Assembly: GCA_036498265.1 (NCBI GenBank)
Contig: DASYFT010000036.1
Location: 81,864-145,863 of the forward strand
Direction: 5' to 3'
Source: Palsa-744 sp036498265
Lineage (GTDB): Bacteria; Actinomycetota; Thermoleophilia; Solirubrobacterales; Solirubrobacteraceae
Length of the DNA stretch: 64,000 nucleotides
Shown: one piece after another, positions 50,720-59,108 of the stretch
Position numbering within the stretch: the first letter of the stretch is position 1
Layout of the letters: the number at the start of each line of letters is the position of its first letter
Position numbers and translations under genes: made by a program
Notes under the pieces: generated by a model
What the model was told of the DNA's origin: nothing
Databases searched by the model: none
Seen by the model: the letters and a program-made list of their open reading frames with translations, nothing else

Positions 50720-53254
50720 ATGGCGCGGGCGCCCTGGTGCAGCGAGGAGATCTATAACGCGGCGGCGGAGTTCCGTGACCGCTGCCTCCGTGTCGACGCG
50801 TCCCTGTTCAGTGACCGCCACATATGGACGGTCGAAGGCCTGGAGGCGGTCGATGCGCGAGTCGCGATGTCCATTGGAGATGGGTCTTGGCTCGACAAGC
50901 TCGAAGCTCAGCTTGAGGTGCTTGGCGCCGACGAGATCTTGCTCGGAGCCGAGCTGGTGTTCATGCTGTTGCTCCCGCAGTCGGATACGCGAGCGATCAA
51001 GAAACGCGAGCAACTGAGTCGAGTCCTGGCTCTCGTGCCGGACGCGCCGGACGTCCCGCCGCGATTCGATGCGGCATTTGACGGTGGCGGCGTTGCGAAC
51101 TTCTCGACTGCGAAGGCGTTTAACCCCGCTCTATTGCGCTTCATCATCCACCTCGCGGTTCACCTCAAGGAGCTGCCAGCGGCGGAGCGCGATACAGCGT
51201 TGTCGGATGCGTCGGCCTTTAGCGACGTCGTGGCCGAGGTGCGCACATCGACGGATCAAATGATGGCCAATGCGATCAAGCACATGCTGTTCCCAGAATC
51301 ATTCGAGTCGATCATCTCACCCAGCCAACGCGAGCAGCTGATCCGAACCTTCGAGAAGCTCCCTGGTGTGGCGGACCAGTCGGACAGCGATCGGAAAATC
51401 GCACGGATCGTGGAGCTTGCGACCGCGGCGAGTGGCGGCGAGTTCACGCTCTACGACGACACGATCCGAAACGTCTGGTCGGGGCCCTCCGACCCGCGGT
51501 GGGAGGAGGGCGTACGCCTCGCCCAACAGCTCTATGGCCGTTCCGATTTCGACGAGCAGGAGCGTCAGTACAAGGTGGAAGTCGGCGAGCTGATCGGTGC
51601 AGCTCGCTCGATGCTGCTGGCCGACGACTCGAGTTGGCACCAAGCGTTGGAGACGGCGCTGAAAGACCGGCGCCAGAACCTCGTCGGCTGGCGTGTACGC
51701 GACCCGTTCCTCGAGTGGGTCCATGGCGATCTCGCACGAAGCGGCGCCGCGTTGCGGCTGCTGTGGACCGGCGCGGACGGCGCGGAGCCGGCGCTACGCG
51801 AGTTCGTCGAGACGCTGCCGGCACAACCCCCGCTCAGCGGCAAGGGCACGCGTGCGTCTATTTCATCGCTTCTGCTGATGGGCATCGACGTAAGCCGGTT
51901 TCCGTTCTACAAGCCGACGGTCCACCAAGGCCTCCGCCGTGCGCTAGGCCTGCCGCACCTTGCGACGGCGCCCGAGATCGACCCCGAAACGACCTACCGG
52001 CCAGAGGAGCTCGCCTCGCGCCTAGGGGTCGACGGACGGCGAGTACGGGAGTTTCTACGCGAGCGCTACCCGCGGGCGGACTCCGAACGCGGTGATGCCT
52101 GGACGCTGACGCCGGATCAAGCCGAGGCACTCGTTGAGCATTTTGCGGGCGAGGGAGACGTAACCGCCGCTGACGCGCTGTACGCCGATTGGGTTGGACT
52201 CTTGCAGGAGTTCCGCTACCGGCTGCTCGCGGCGGGAACCGAGTTGCGTGACCTCCTCGACGCGCAGGGACTTGCCTGGTGGCTGGTTTCGGCGCATCCG
52301 CCCAAGGGCTGGACGGGAGACGAACTCGCCGCGTTGGAGGCCTTCGGTCGCGGCGCGCCCGCGGCACCCCCCTCCGCCGCAGCGCCAGCCTCTGGTCTGC
52401 TCCCGGCGATCGACGCCGAGCTCGCCGCCAAGCTGCACCTCCCGGCCTCATGGCTGAATGGCCTCCTGGACATGCTCGAGGAGAAGAAGCAGGTGATCCT
52501 CTACGGTCCGCCCGGCACGGGCAAGACGTTCATCGCGCAGCACCTCGGCAAGCACATTGCCAGCCACGGCGGCGGCTATCGCCTTGTCCAGTTTCACCCC
52601 TCCTACACCTACGAGGACTTCTTCGAGGGATACCGACCAAAGCTGCAAGCCGACGGAATCCTCAGCTTCGAGCTTGTCCCCGGTGCGCTGCGAGAAATTG
52701 CTGCTGACGCAGTAGCCAACCCGTCCGCGCCGTATCTCCTGATCATCGACGAGATCAATCGCGGGAACATCGCGAAGATCTTTGGCGAGCTCTACTTCCT
52801 CCTCGAGTACCGCGACGACGGTATTCGCCTTCAGTACTCGCACCAGGAGCTGTTCTCGCTGCCCGAGAACCTGTTCGTGCTCGGGACGATGAACACAGCG
52901 GATCGCTCGATCGCTCTCGTCGACACCGCGCTGCGGCGCCGGTTCCTCTTTCAGGAGCTGTCGCCGTCCAAGCCGCCGGTCAACACAGTGCTCGAGCAGT
53001 GGCTGGCGGCGCACGATCAAGACCCCGATGCCGCAGTGCTCCTTCGCGAGCTAAATGCAGCGATCGACGACGAGGACTTCTCGATCGGGCCCTCGTATTT
53101 CATCACCAGCGACGGTGCACTACCCGACCTCGAACGGGTCTGGGCGAACGCGATCATGCCGCTGCTGCGCGAGCGCTACTACGGCACCACTGAAGACCTC
53201 GAGCGCTTCGAGCTCGCGGCGCTCCGCCGGCGCCTGGAGGCTGATGCGGATTGA
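50720..53254 (+). CDS. mcrB: McrB-like AAA+ GTPase/ATPase with long N-terminal domain
   Basis: The 844-residue protein has a C-terminal McrB-type AAA+ motor: Walker A GPPGTGKTF at 596-604, LVQFHPSYTYEDFFEGYRPK, Walker B LLIIDEINRGNIAKIF, sensor LGTMNTADRSIALVD and arginine finger ALRRRF. McrB hydrolyses GTP to drive McrC cleavage of modified DNA. The N-terminal 560 residues, replacing the usual McrB DNA-binding domain, begin WCSEEIYNAAAEFRDRCLRV and probably recognise a different modified base or structure. The last codons overlap the McrC start by 11 bases. ATG 50720 lies after 366 bp of repeat-bearing intergenic sequence. Confidence 0.9.
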   Translation: MARAPWCSEEIYNAAAEFRDRCLRVDASLFSDRHIWTVEGLEAVDARVAMSIGDGSWLDKLEAQLEVLGADEILLGAELVFMLLLPQSDTRAIKKREQLSRVLALVPDAPDVPPRFDAAFDGGGVANFSTAKAFNPALLRFIIHLAVHLKELPAAERDTALSDASAFSDVVAEVRTSTDQMMANAIKHMLFPESFESIISPSQREQLIRTFEKLPGVADQSDSDRKIARIVELATAASGGEFTLYDDTIRNVWSGPSDPRWEEGVRLAQQLYGRSDFDEQERQYKVEVGELIGAARSMLLADDSSWHQALETALKDRRQNLVGWRVRDPFLEWVHGDLARSGAALRLLWTGADGAEPALREFVETLPAQPPLSGKGTRASISSLLLMGIDVSRFPFYKPTVHQGLRRALGLPHLATAPEIDPETTYRPEELASRLGVDGRRVREFLRERYPRADSERGDAWTLTPDQAEALVEHFAGEGDVTAADALYADWVGLLQEFRYRLLAAGTELRDLLDAQGLAWWLVSAHPPKGWTGDELAALEAFGRGAPAAPPSAAAPASGLLPAIDAELAAKLHLPASWLNGLLDMLEEKKQVILYGPPGTGKTFIAQHLGKHIASHGGGYRLVQFHPSYTYEDFFEGYRPKLQADGILSFELVPGALREIAADAVANPSAPYLLIIDEINRGNIAKIFGELYFLLEYRDDGIRLQYSHQELFSLPENLFVLGTMNTADRSIALVDTALRRRFLFQELSPSKPPVNTVLEQWLAAHDQDPDAAVLLRELNAAIDDEDFSIGPSYFITSDGALPDLERVWANAIMPLLRERYYGTTEDLERFELAALRRRLEADAD

Positions 53255-54452
53255 CCTCACCGCTTGGTCGGAGCAGCTCGAGGAGCTGCCGGCTGAGGTC
53301 GCGACGGCCCTGACGAGCTGCGGCTTGATGGACATCCGGATCGCCGAGCCGCCCGCGCGCTGGCGCCTGCTCACCGATTCGCGCGTAGGCGTCTTGACGG
53401 CCTCGGATTGCGATGTCCGCGTCACACCGAAGCTCGCGATCCCGCGGTTGATGTTCCTCTTGGGCTATGCCGCCGACCCGAACGGATGGCGCGAGCTCGG
53501 TCCGCTGTTCGACGTCGAGGATGACCTGTTCTCGGCTGTCGCGCACGGCTTTGCGTTGCAGGCGGAGCGCGCGCTCTCGCCTGCACCTCTTCGCGGCTAC
53601 GTGGTCGTCGAGGAGAGCGAGATCACGCTGCGCGGGCGGGTGCGGATGAGCGATCAACTCGCGCGCTGGCCGGGTCTCCCGCTTCCACTTGAGCTGACCT
53701 ACGACGACCATCTCCTCGACATCCCTGAGAACCGGCTGATACGCGGTGCTACCGAGTTGCTCTTGCGCATGCAGCAGGTTCCGAAGTCCGCCCGCCTGCG
53801 GCTGCTGCGGGTCCGTGCGATCCTCGAGGAGGTGGAGCCACAGCCGCCCTCGCCGTTGGTCAATGCTCCTCAGATAACGCGACTGAACCAGCGATACGCA
53901 GCGGCCCTGGCACTGGCCGAGTTAATCTTGCGTGGCACGTCGATTACCACGTCGCGTGGCGAGGTTGCCTCGACCGCATTTGTCTTCGACATGAACAAGG
54001 TCTTTGAGGACTTTCTCTCGACCGCGTTGCGTGTCGCGCTCGAGCGCCGGGGCGGACGCGTGCGATCCCAGTACGGTCAGAGGCACCTCGACGAGGCGGA
54101 CCGACTCAAGCTGAAGCCAGACATCACGTGGTGGCAGGACGGTGTCTGTCGTGCGGTCATCGACGCAAAGTACAAGGCGCTGGCCGTGTCCGGGATCCCG
54201 AACGCCGACGCCTACCAGATGCTCGCCTACTGCATCGCATTCGGACTTGACCGTGGCTATCTCGTGTACGCAAAGGACACGGGCCACGAGTCGCTCGAGC
54301 ATGCAGTGCGTGACCTGGGGACGGTGATCCGTGTACGTTCGATCGACGTCGAGCGTGAGCCGGCTGAGGTTCTCTCGGAGGTCGAGGCTCTCGCGGGAGC
54401 GATTGCGGCTGAGACATCGGCGCCAAGCGCGCACACATGGGTAGGTGCCTAG
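53244..54452 (+). CDS. mcrC: McrC-type restriction nuclease subunit
   Basis: The 402-residue protein is the McrC partner. Its N-terminal half binds the McrB ring (LTASDCDVRVTPKLAIPRLM, ENRLIRGATELLL) and the C-terminal half holds a PD-(D/E)xK nuclease with KPDITWW (about residue 290) and AVIDAKYK (about 306). Overlap with mcrB shows translational coupling and a fixed stoichiometry. The McrB/McrC pair makes a type IV, modification-dependent restriction system. The TAG stop lies inside a 12-bp palindrome. Confidence 0.93.
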   Translation: MRIDLTAWSEQLEELPAEVATALTSCGLMDIRIAEPPARWRLLTDSRVGVLTASDCDVRVTPKLAIPRLMFLLGYAADPNGWRELGPLFDVEDDLFSAVAHGFALQAERALSPAPLRGYVVVEESEITLRGRVRMSDQLARWPGLPLPLELTYDDHLLDIPENRLIRGATELLLRMQQVPKSARLRLLRVRAILEEVEPQPPSPLVNAPQITRLNQRYAAALALAELILRGTSITTSRGEVASTAFVFDMNKVFEDFLSTALRVALERRGGRVRSQYGQRHLDEADRLKLKPDITWWQDGVCRAVIDAKYKALAVSGIPNADAYQMLAYCIAFGLDRGYLVYAKDTGHESLEHAVRDLGTVIRVRSIDVEREPAEVLSEVEALAGAIAAETSAPSAHTWVGA

Positions 54453-54523
54453 CCTAGGCTACCGCGACCGCGTCGTCGCTATCCGAGAGACGCCCCGGGG
54501 GGAATGAGCGCCTGCCTAGGCAG
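54450..54523. other. Two related CCTAGG-centred palindromes
   Basis: TAGCCTAGGCTA (54450-54461, including the mcrC stop) and CTGCCTAGGCAG (54512-54523) are both perfect 12-bp palindromes with the same core. The second is followed at once by CAGGAGGTC, part of the dispersed tRNA-derived motif. They could be binding sites or terminator-like stems. Confidence 0.45.
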
Positions 54524-54989
54524 CAGGAGGTCGTTGCCGAACACGAAGGACGCCCGGCAAAGGCGGCCAGCGCTTCGTCGGGAGTCCACTCGGGCCGGCC
54601 CGGGGCAGCACTGCCGACGGCCGACTGCTATGTGAGAGGCCGCACAAACATCTCTCGGATCTCGTGTCGACGGCAATGCGGTCCGGCATTCGCGGAACCC
54701 AAACCGCCGGCGACGCGACGGTCAACGCGCAGGGTGGGTACGTGAGGTGCCGGCGCGTCAGACTGCTTTGGACCGCCCGCCGATACTGAGGAGATCGCTC
54801 TAACTGCCGCCGTGGTTCTCGATCGCACGTAGTCGCGTCGCATCGACTCGCGCCGCGTTCTTGTAAACGGCCCGGGAGACTCTCGCTCGTGCATAGGCTC
54901 CGGGCTCATAGACGAACGTGTCGGTGCCAGCACGGATTGCGATCGACGACTCGCGCTTGAAGTCCCAGGTCGCCGACCACTTGGCTCAT
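54524..54989. other. Gene-free interval
   Basis: No frame with a believable start or protein-like composition is seen between the palindromes and the left repeat. It is probably decayed mobile DNA. Confidence 0.4.
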
Positions 54990-55191
54990 CGGGAGCAGTT
55001 TGTTCCCGAGCTGCTCCCGAGAGGTAGCCCAGGTCATCTGTCGAAGCGGACACGGGGCGGTGCAGCCCGTTGCACCTCGATGCAGACTCCGAGCCGCTTC
55101 GCAGACCCCCGGCACGGTCATCGCGCGCCTCCATTCATTCGCTGCACGGCTGGCGCATCAGTCGGGGAGACAGGATTTATAAGGCTGCAAC
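54990..55191. repeat. Left copy of a diverged island repeat (possible att end)
   Basis: Shares three blocks, in the same order and orientation, with 58734-58917: CGGGAGCAG/TTCCCGAGCTGCTCCCGA, a TGCACCTCGATGCA block with its own stem GGTGCA-6 bp-TGCACC, and GACAGGATTTATAAGGCTGC. Spacing between blocks differs. It abuts the Mrr-like gene. Confidence 0.5.
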
Positions 55192-55192
55192 G

Positions 55193-55768
55193 TCAGCGTC
55201 TGCGGTCTCTGTCAGCAGCCCTGCTCCCGCGCTGCTCCCGGAACGGATCGTCGATGTCCATCATTCTCATTAGAGTCCCGCAGGCTTCGCAGTGACCGGG
55301 TCCTCCAGTTCCTACGGAGTAGGGCGGCATTGGGAAGTGGTGCCCACAACGCTCGCAGTACACGAGCACGGCTGACGGATGCCAGTCGTCGAGTGCGCCG
55401 AACTCGACGACATCGACCAGCAGACCGCGGGTGCCTCTAGCGCGAGCCCTCGCGGCAGGAGAGAAACCCTGATTCGTGCTCATCAGCCCGATGGCTGCAC
55501 CTACGTCATCGACCATTCCCGCGAACGCCTCGACGCCCTTGACGTCCACATTGCTGGCGAAGCACTTACAGTCGACGATCATCAACTGTTCGTCGCCGTA
55601 GGGCAGCCCCGCAAACCGGCCACGGACAGCGATGTCGATCTGCCGATCTATCCCACTGAATCGCCCCGGCAGTTTCTGATCCGCGTCGATCGTTGCGTGC
55701 CCAACCGCCTTCCCCCGTAGAAGCTCGAAGATCTGGCTCTCGTACTCGCGCCACCTGGGCTCCGTCAC
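55193..55768 (-). CDS. Mrr-like restriction endonuclease with C-terminal zinc ribbon
   Basis: The 191-residue protein starts at GTG 55768 (RWREYESQIFELLRGKAVGH). Its nuclease fold has the acidic residue in RQIDIAVRG and the catalytic pair in LMIVDCKCF, with the following VKGVEAFAGMVDDVGAAIGL, as in Mrr_cat proteins. A four-cysteine zinc ribbon closes the protein (CERCGHHFP and GHCEACGTL, about 150-180). The combination looks like a small modification-dependent nuclease or an orphan effector. It lies against the left repeat and an integrase remnant, so it is probably cargo of a mobile element. Confidence 0.8.
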   Translation of the reverse strand: MTEPRWREYESQIFELLRGKAVGHATIDADQKLPGRFSGIDRQIDIAVRGRFAGLPYGDEQLMIVDCKCFASNVDVKGVEAFAGMVDDVGAAIGLMSTNQGFSPAARARARGTRGLLVDVVEFGALDDWHPSAVLVYCERCGHHFPMPPYSVGTGGPGHCEACGTLMRMMDIDDPFREQRGSRAADRDRRR

Positions 55769-55796
55769 GGCACGAGAGTATCTGGCCGGCTTACGT

Positions 55797-56230
55797 TTAG
55801 GCTTCGAGCTCGGCGTCGAGCTTGCAGCCGCCCGATTCGCCCGCATCCGGGAACAGGTGCCCGTTCTGTTGCGGGCCGCGAAGCGGCACCAGCCCGGCCT
55901 GTGAATCCCAAGCCGCCAGCAGGCGCGCCCTCGTTCCGGCCTCGCTCGGATGCCCGTACAGCTCCATGATGAGCTGGCCGCCGTCGGTGTGGCCGAGTTG
56001 GTGCGCGACGTCCCACGGCGTGACGCCGCGCTCTAGCAGCATCGTCGCCGCCGCGTGGCGCAGCTCGTAGAAGTCGAGCCCTGGACGGCAGGCGAACCGG
56101 CGCAGCAGCGACCAGTAGCGATGATGGCTCGGCCTGCGTCCACATTGCGGTCACGTGGGCTCCGACCGTCGGAGGGGTGTAGCGGTCGACCGAATCTCCG
56201 AGCGCTGGGGGGGCCGGCTTACTCGCTCGC
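55797..56230 (-). pseudogene. Frameshifted C-terminal part of a tyrosine integrase
   Basis: On the minus strand, RYTPPTVGAHVTAMW in one frame is continued in another frame by HHRYWSLLRRFACRPGL, FYELRHAAATMLLERG, TPWDVAHQLGHTDGG and QLIMELYGHPSEAGTRARLL. These hold the RxxH (ELRHAA), the GHTD box and the tyrosine (ELYGH) of phage-type integrases. The N-terminal core-binding and first arginine regions are missing and at least one frameshift occurs. It is a dead integrase, evidence for a mobile element here. Confidence 0.85.
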
Positions 56231-56276
56231 GGGCGTCGCGTCCCGCCTGGCTGGGCCGGGGACGCACTGAGGTCGG

Positions 56277-56477
56277 TCAGTCCGGCAGGACTTCGTAGCG
56301 GAGACGGAACCCGCCCTCGGCTTGGGACTCCCAATGCGGGTGGACGCCTACGCGCTTGCCATTCTCGTAGATCCAGGTGTCCGACTCGATTGCCCAGCCC
56401 TCCTGAGGCACGTCTTCCCCGCGCTCGAAAAGCCGCGGCGGATCAGGCATAACCTCGATGCGGTAGATCGCCGGCAC
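56277..56477 (-). CDS. 66-residue hypothetical protein
   Basis: GTG 56477 opens a frame encoding PAIYRIEVMPDPPRLFERGE and ending RLRYEVLPD. Several alternating beta-strand-like stretches (TWIYENGKRVGVHPHW) suggest a small beta fold. The frame is 6 bp downstream of the DUF1883 gene and probably co-transcribed. I recognise no family. Confidence 0.6.
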   Translation of the reverse strand: MPAIYRIEVMPDPPRLFERGEDVPQEGWAIESDTWIYENGKRVGVHPHWESQAEGGFRLRYEVLPD

Positions 56478-56483
56478 CGCGGA

Positions 56484-56762
56484 TCACGACGCCTTTGGGA
56501 GCACGTCAACGCCCGCTTTGATCGAGCCGCTCCCACCTTCTAGGTCGATGACGACCGTCCAGTGGCCAGCGTGCGGGATCGTCGCCCTTGCAGGCGAGCG
56601 CGCGACCCAGCCGACGCCGTACTGCGTGAAACCACGAGCAGACTTATAGGCCGCAAGGTTCGGGGCGTCGAGCAGCCGGACAGCGGCCTGACGGTCGAGA
56701 GAAACGCGGACGATAGGTCCCCGGTCCTGATGGCCGAGGTCGAACTTCACAAAATCAGACAT
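56484..56762 (-). CDS. DUF1883 domain protein
   Basis: The 92-residue protein matches the DUF1883 fold: KFDLGHQDRGPIVRVSLDRQ, AVRLLDAPNLAAYKSARGF, VARSPARATIPHAGHWTVVI and the final SIKAGVDVLPK. DUF1883 is often fused to TIR domains in bacterial immunity-like proteins; here it stands alone with no TIR encoded nearby. ATG 56762 has AGGAG at nine bases. The 260 bp upstream (56763-57022) show no gene. Confidence 0.85.
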   Translation of the reverse strand: MSDFVKFDLGHQDRGPIVRVSLDRQAAVRLLDAPNLAAYKSARGFTQYGVGWVARSPARATIPHAGHWTVVIDLEGGSGSIKAGVDVLPKAS

Positions 56763-57022
56763 GGGTAGAACTCCTAATGTTCGGTGCTGCTGACTAGATC
56801 TTTGCCTCGGCGGCGGCAACGTCTCGCAGGGACCAACCTGCGCCGCTACTCCGGCCGCGTACAAGTATCAGTCGCCTCAGACAGAAAAATGACCCCGTCC
56901 AGACGAGGTGGTTAGTCTCGTGTGGACGGGGCCGAGATCTAGCGGGACCGAACGGGTGTTAGTTCTACACCAGAGCGACGACGCCTGCGCCCAAGATGTC
57001 TCCCTGGAGCTGTCATTGCCCA

Positions 57023-58597
57023 TCACGAGCCGAGCGTCAGCTGCTCCGGATGGACGGTGGGCTCAGGCATCGGCGGGAGTGCGACCTGGGTCATGTGCGC
57101 TCCCGCAGCGGGCATGTCCAGCCTCCTGCCCCCGAGAAGTTCGGCGACCGTGAGCAGCTGGACACGGGGATGAGTTCCCCACGGGCTCTTATAGACGCCG
57201 GCACTCGCTGCCTCTTCGCGCATCGGCTGGGTCGGCTCGTTCAGCGATATGAGCGTGCCGATTTGGGCTTGTTCGCGTTGCAGGACGCCGATCAAGTCGC
57301 GGACGTGGGGGACTTGCACTTTCCCTGCCTTGATCGAGACGATGAGTTGCTTTGGTTTGCCACCCGCCTCGTCGAAGAAGTAGAGGCGCCCATCTATTCC
57401 TTTATCTGCGCCCTTCTTCGTCTCGGCAGGCCGCGCGCCGATGAGCCCGAGAGCCCACCATTGGAACTGGTAGGGATCGTCTTTTGCGAGTTGTGCAGCG
57501 TCGTCGGCCGTCGTCGGCTCCCCAAGAACGGTGTAGTCAGAAGTTCCCCGCTCAGTGAGTCGATGCTTGATAAGGGAGATCGCAAGGTACGTGATGTCAA
57601 TGCCGATCCAACGGCGACCCAGCCTCTGCGCGGACGCAATCGTGGCACCGCATCCACAGAAAGGATCAAGCACCACGTCCCCCTCGTGGCTGGCGGCTTC
57701 GATCACACGGTCGAGGAGCTCCTCCGGCTTTTGCGTGGGGTATCCAAGCCGCTCGCGTTTGGGCATATGCATCGCGTCGGCGATGTCGTTCCAAACGTCG
57801 CCGATCAGCTTCGTCTCGACGACCTTGTTTCCCTTTTGCTCCAAGAAGTACTTGACGCGGACGCCCCCCGAGCTGGTGTCGTGTATCCGCCCTTCTCCGC
57901 GCAGACGTTCAATGCTCTTGTCCGTGTAGTCCCCGCGCGGGGCGGTCTTGAACCAGCGCCCCTCGTCGTCACGTCGATACCCCGCCTCTTTTGCTTCATT
58001 CTCTGTCAGCAGTGTCTCGACGAACTGTTTCTCGTAGGTCCACGAGGCTCCCTTCGAGTACCAGAGCAGCACATCGTGGTTCCGCGGGAACTGTTTCGAG
58101 ATCGCCTTCGCTCCCCGACCGCCGTAGTGCCAGATGATCTCGTTGCGAAACCCCTGCGGGCCGAAGACAGAATCGAGCAACAGCTTCAAGTAATGCGAGG
58201 CGGTAGGATCACAATGCAGGAACAGCGAACCCGCGTCCTTCAAGACTCGGCGTAGCTCCATCAGCCTTGGAGCCATCATCGAAAGGTAGGCGAGCATGGT
58301 GCTCGGCCCGAGGAGAGTCTGGAACGCAGCGAGGGCGTTCGCCACGTTTCCGCCGCCGGTAATGACCTCCTCGAAGGCCGCCGCGGCGGCCTGGTCCCAA
58401 TGCCAGGTGTCGTCAAACGCCTTGATTTGGGCGGCCGCCTGTGTGCCGTCGGCGCGGTCGAAGAGGACGTTGTAGGAGGCGTTCGAATTGAACGGCGGGT
58501 CCAGATATACGAGATCGACCGACTCGCCAGCGACATGCCGGCGCAGAACGTCAAGGTTGTCGCCGTAGTAGAGGACGTTTCCGCTTGGCACCGCCAC
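57023..58597 (-). CDS. Site-specific DNA methyltransferase with C-terminal nuclease-like domain
   Basis: The 524-residue protein has amino-methyltransferase motifs in the beta-class order: motif IV YLDPPFNSN at residues 33-36 first, target-recognition region, then motif I VLDPFCGCGATI at about 310. After residue 390 comes a Mrr-like domain (KGADKGIDGRLYFF, LIVSIKAGKVQVPHVRDLIG) with the D...K spacing of a PD-(D/E)xK fold. The Lys lies in the motif SIKAGK; activity is uncertain. No separate restriction gene of matching type adjoins it, so it may modify and cleave as one chain or act as an orphan methylase. The right repeat begins 137 bp before its start codon. Confidence 0.88.
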   Translation of the reverse strand: MAVPSGNVLYYGDNLDVLRRHVAGESVDLVYLDPPFNSNASYNVLFDRADGTQAAAQIKAFDDTWHWDQAAAAAFEEVITGGGNVANALAAFQTLLGPSTMLAYLSMMAPRLMELRRVLKDAGSLFLHCDPTASHYLKLLLDSVFGPQGFRNEIIWHYGGRGAKAISKQFPRNHDVLLWYSKGASWTYEKQFVETLLTENEAKEAGYRRDDEGRWFKTAPRGDYTDKSIERLRGEGRIHDTSSGGVRVKYFLEQKGNKVVETKLIGDVWNDIADAMHMPKRERLGYPTQKPEELLDRVIEAASHEGDVVLDPFCGCGATIASAQRLGRRWIGIDITYLAISLIKHRLTERGTSDYTVLGEPTTADDAAQLAKDDPYQFQWWALGLIGARPAETKKGADKGIDGRLYFFDEAGGKPKQLIVSIKAGKVQVPHVRDLIGVLQREQAQIGTLISLNEPTQPMREEAASAGVYKSPWGTHPRVQLLTVAELLGGRRLDMPAAGAHMTQVALPPMPEPTVHPEQLTLGS

Positions 58598-58733
58598 GGC
58601 GCGAGTCTAGACAGCGCCTCGGTCCCCTAGAGGAGGGCGTGGTGGGCTAAGGGAGGGCGTCGTGGACTAAGGAACCGGACTGCGCGGCCTCTTCTGAGGA
58701 CGGGCAGTCCCTGCGTCCACCCGACGCGTGCTT

Positions 58734-58917
58734 CGGGAGCACAGTTCTCCCGAACTGCTCCCGAACGGTCCAAGAGCGGCTGATCGGGCGATCCCCGTGC
58801 TGCTCGTTCGCTTCGGCTAAAGAGGTGCTACTAGCAGGGCTTTCGTCGCCCAATGCAGTCGCCTGCACTTCGCTGCATCTTCCGTCGATCGACAGGATTT
58901 GAACCTGCTGCCGCAAC
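58734..58917. repeat. Right copy of the island repeat with tRNA T-arm-like end
   Basis: Contains CGGGAGCAC...TCCCGAACTGCTCCCGA, the stem TGCAG-TCGC-CTGCA and GACAGGATTTGAACCTGCTG, paralleling 54990-55191. The minus strand of the last part reads GCAGGTTCAAATCCTGT, a tRNA T-arm with a 3' acceptor-like tail but no 5' part. The rest of 58598-59108 holds no gene. Confidence 0.5.
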
Positions 58918-59108
58918 CTGGACACTGGGACCGCTTGCGCGGACATCAGGCGGTCGGTGCGAAGCGCCCGGTCCTACATCGCCTTCTCGGGCGTGAAGCG
59001 CCCCGGTCCAAGCGACCCGCAAAATGGCGCCGCCGCGGGCGCACAGCCTGCGGCGCCACCGGGTAGGGTCCGGGCAATGCAGCCCAGTCAACACGGCAGT
59101 ACCCCGCG

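Noticed and set aside
56484..56762. TIR-linked immune system around DUF1883
   Set aside because: No TIR domain or NADase-like gene is present in the window.
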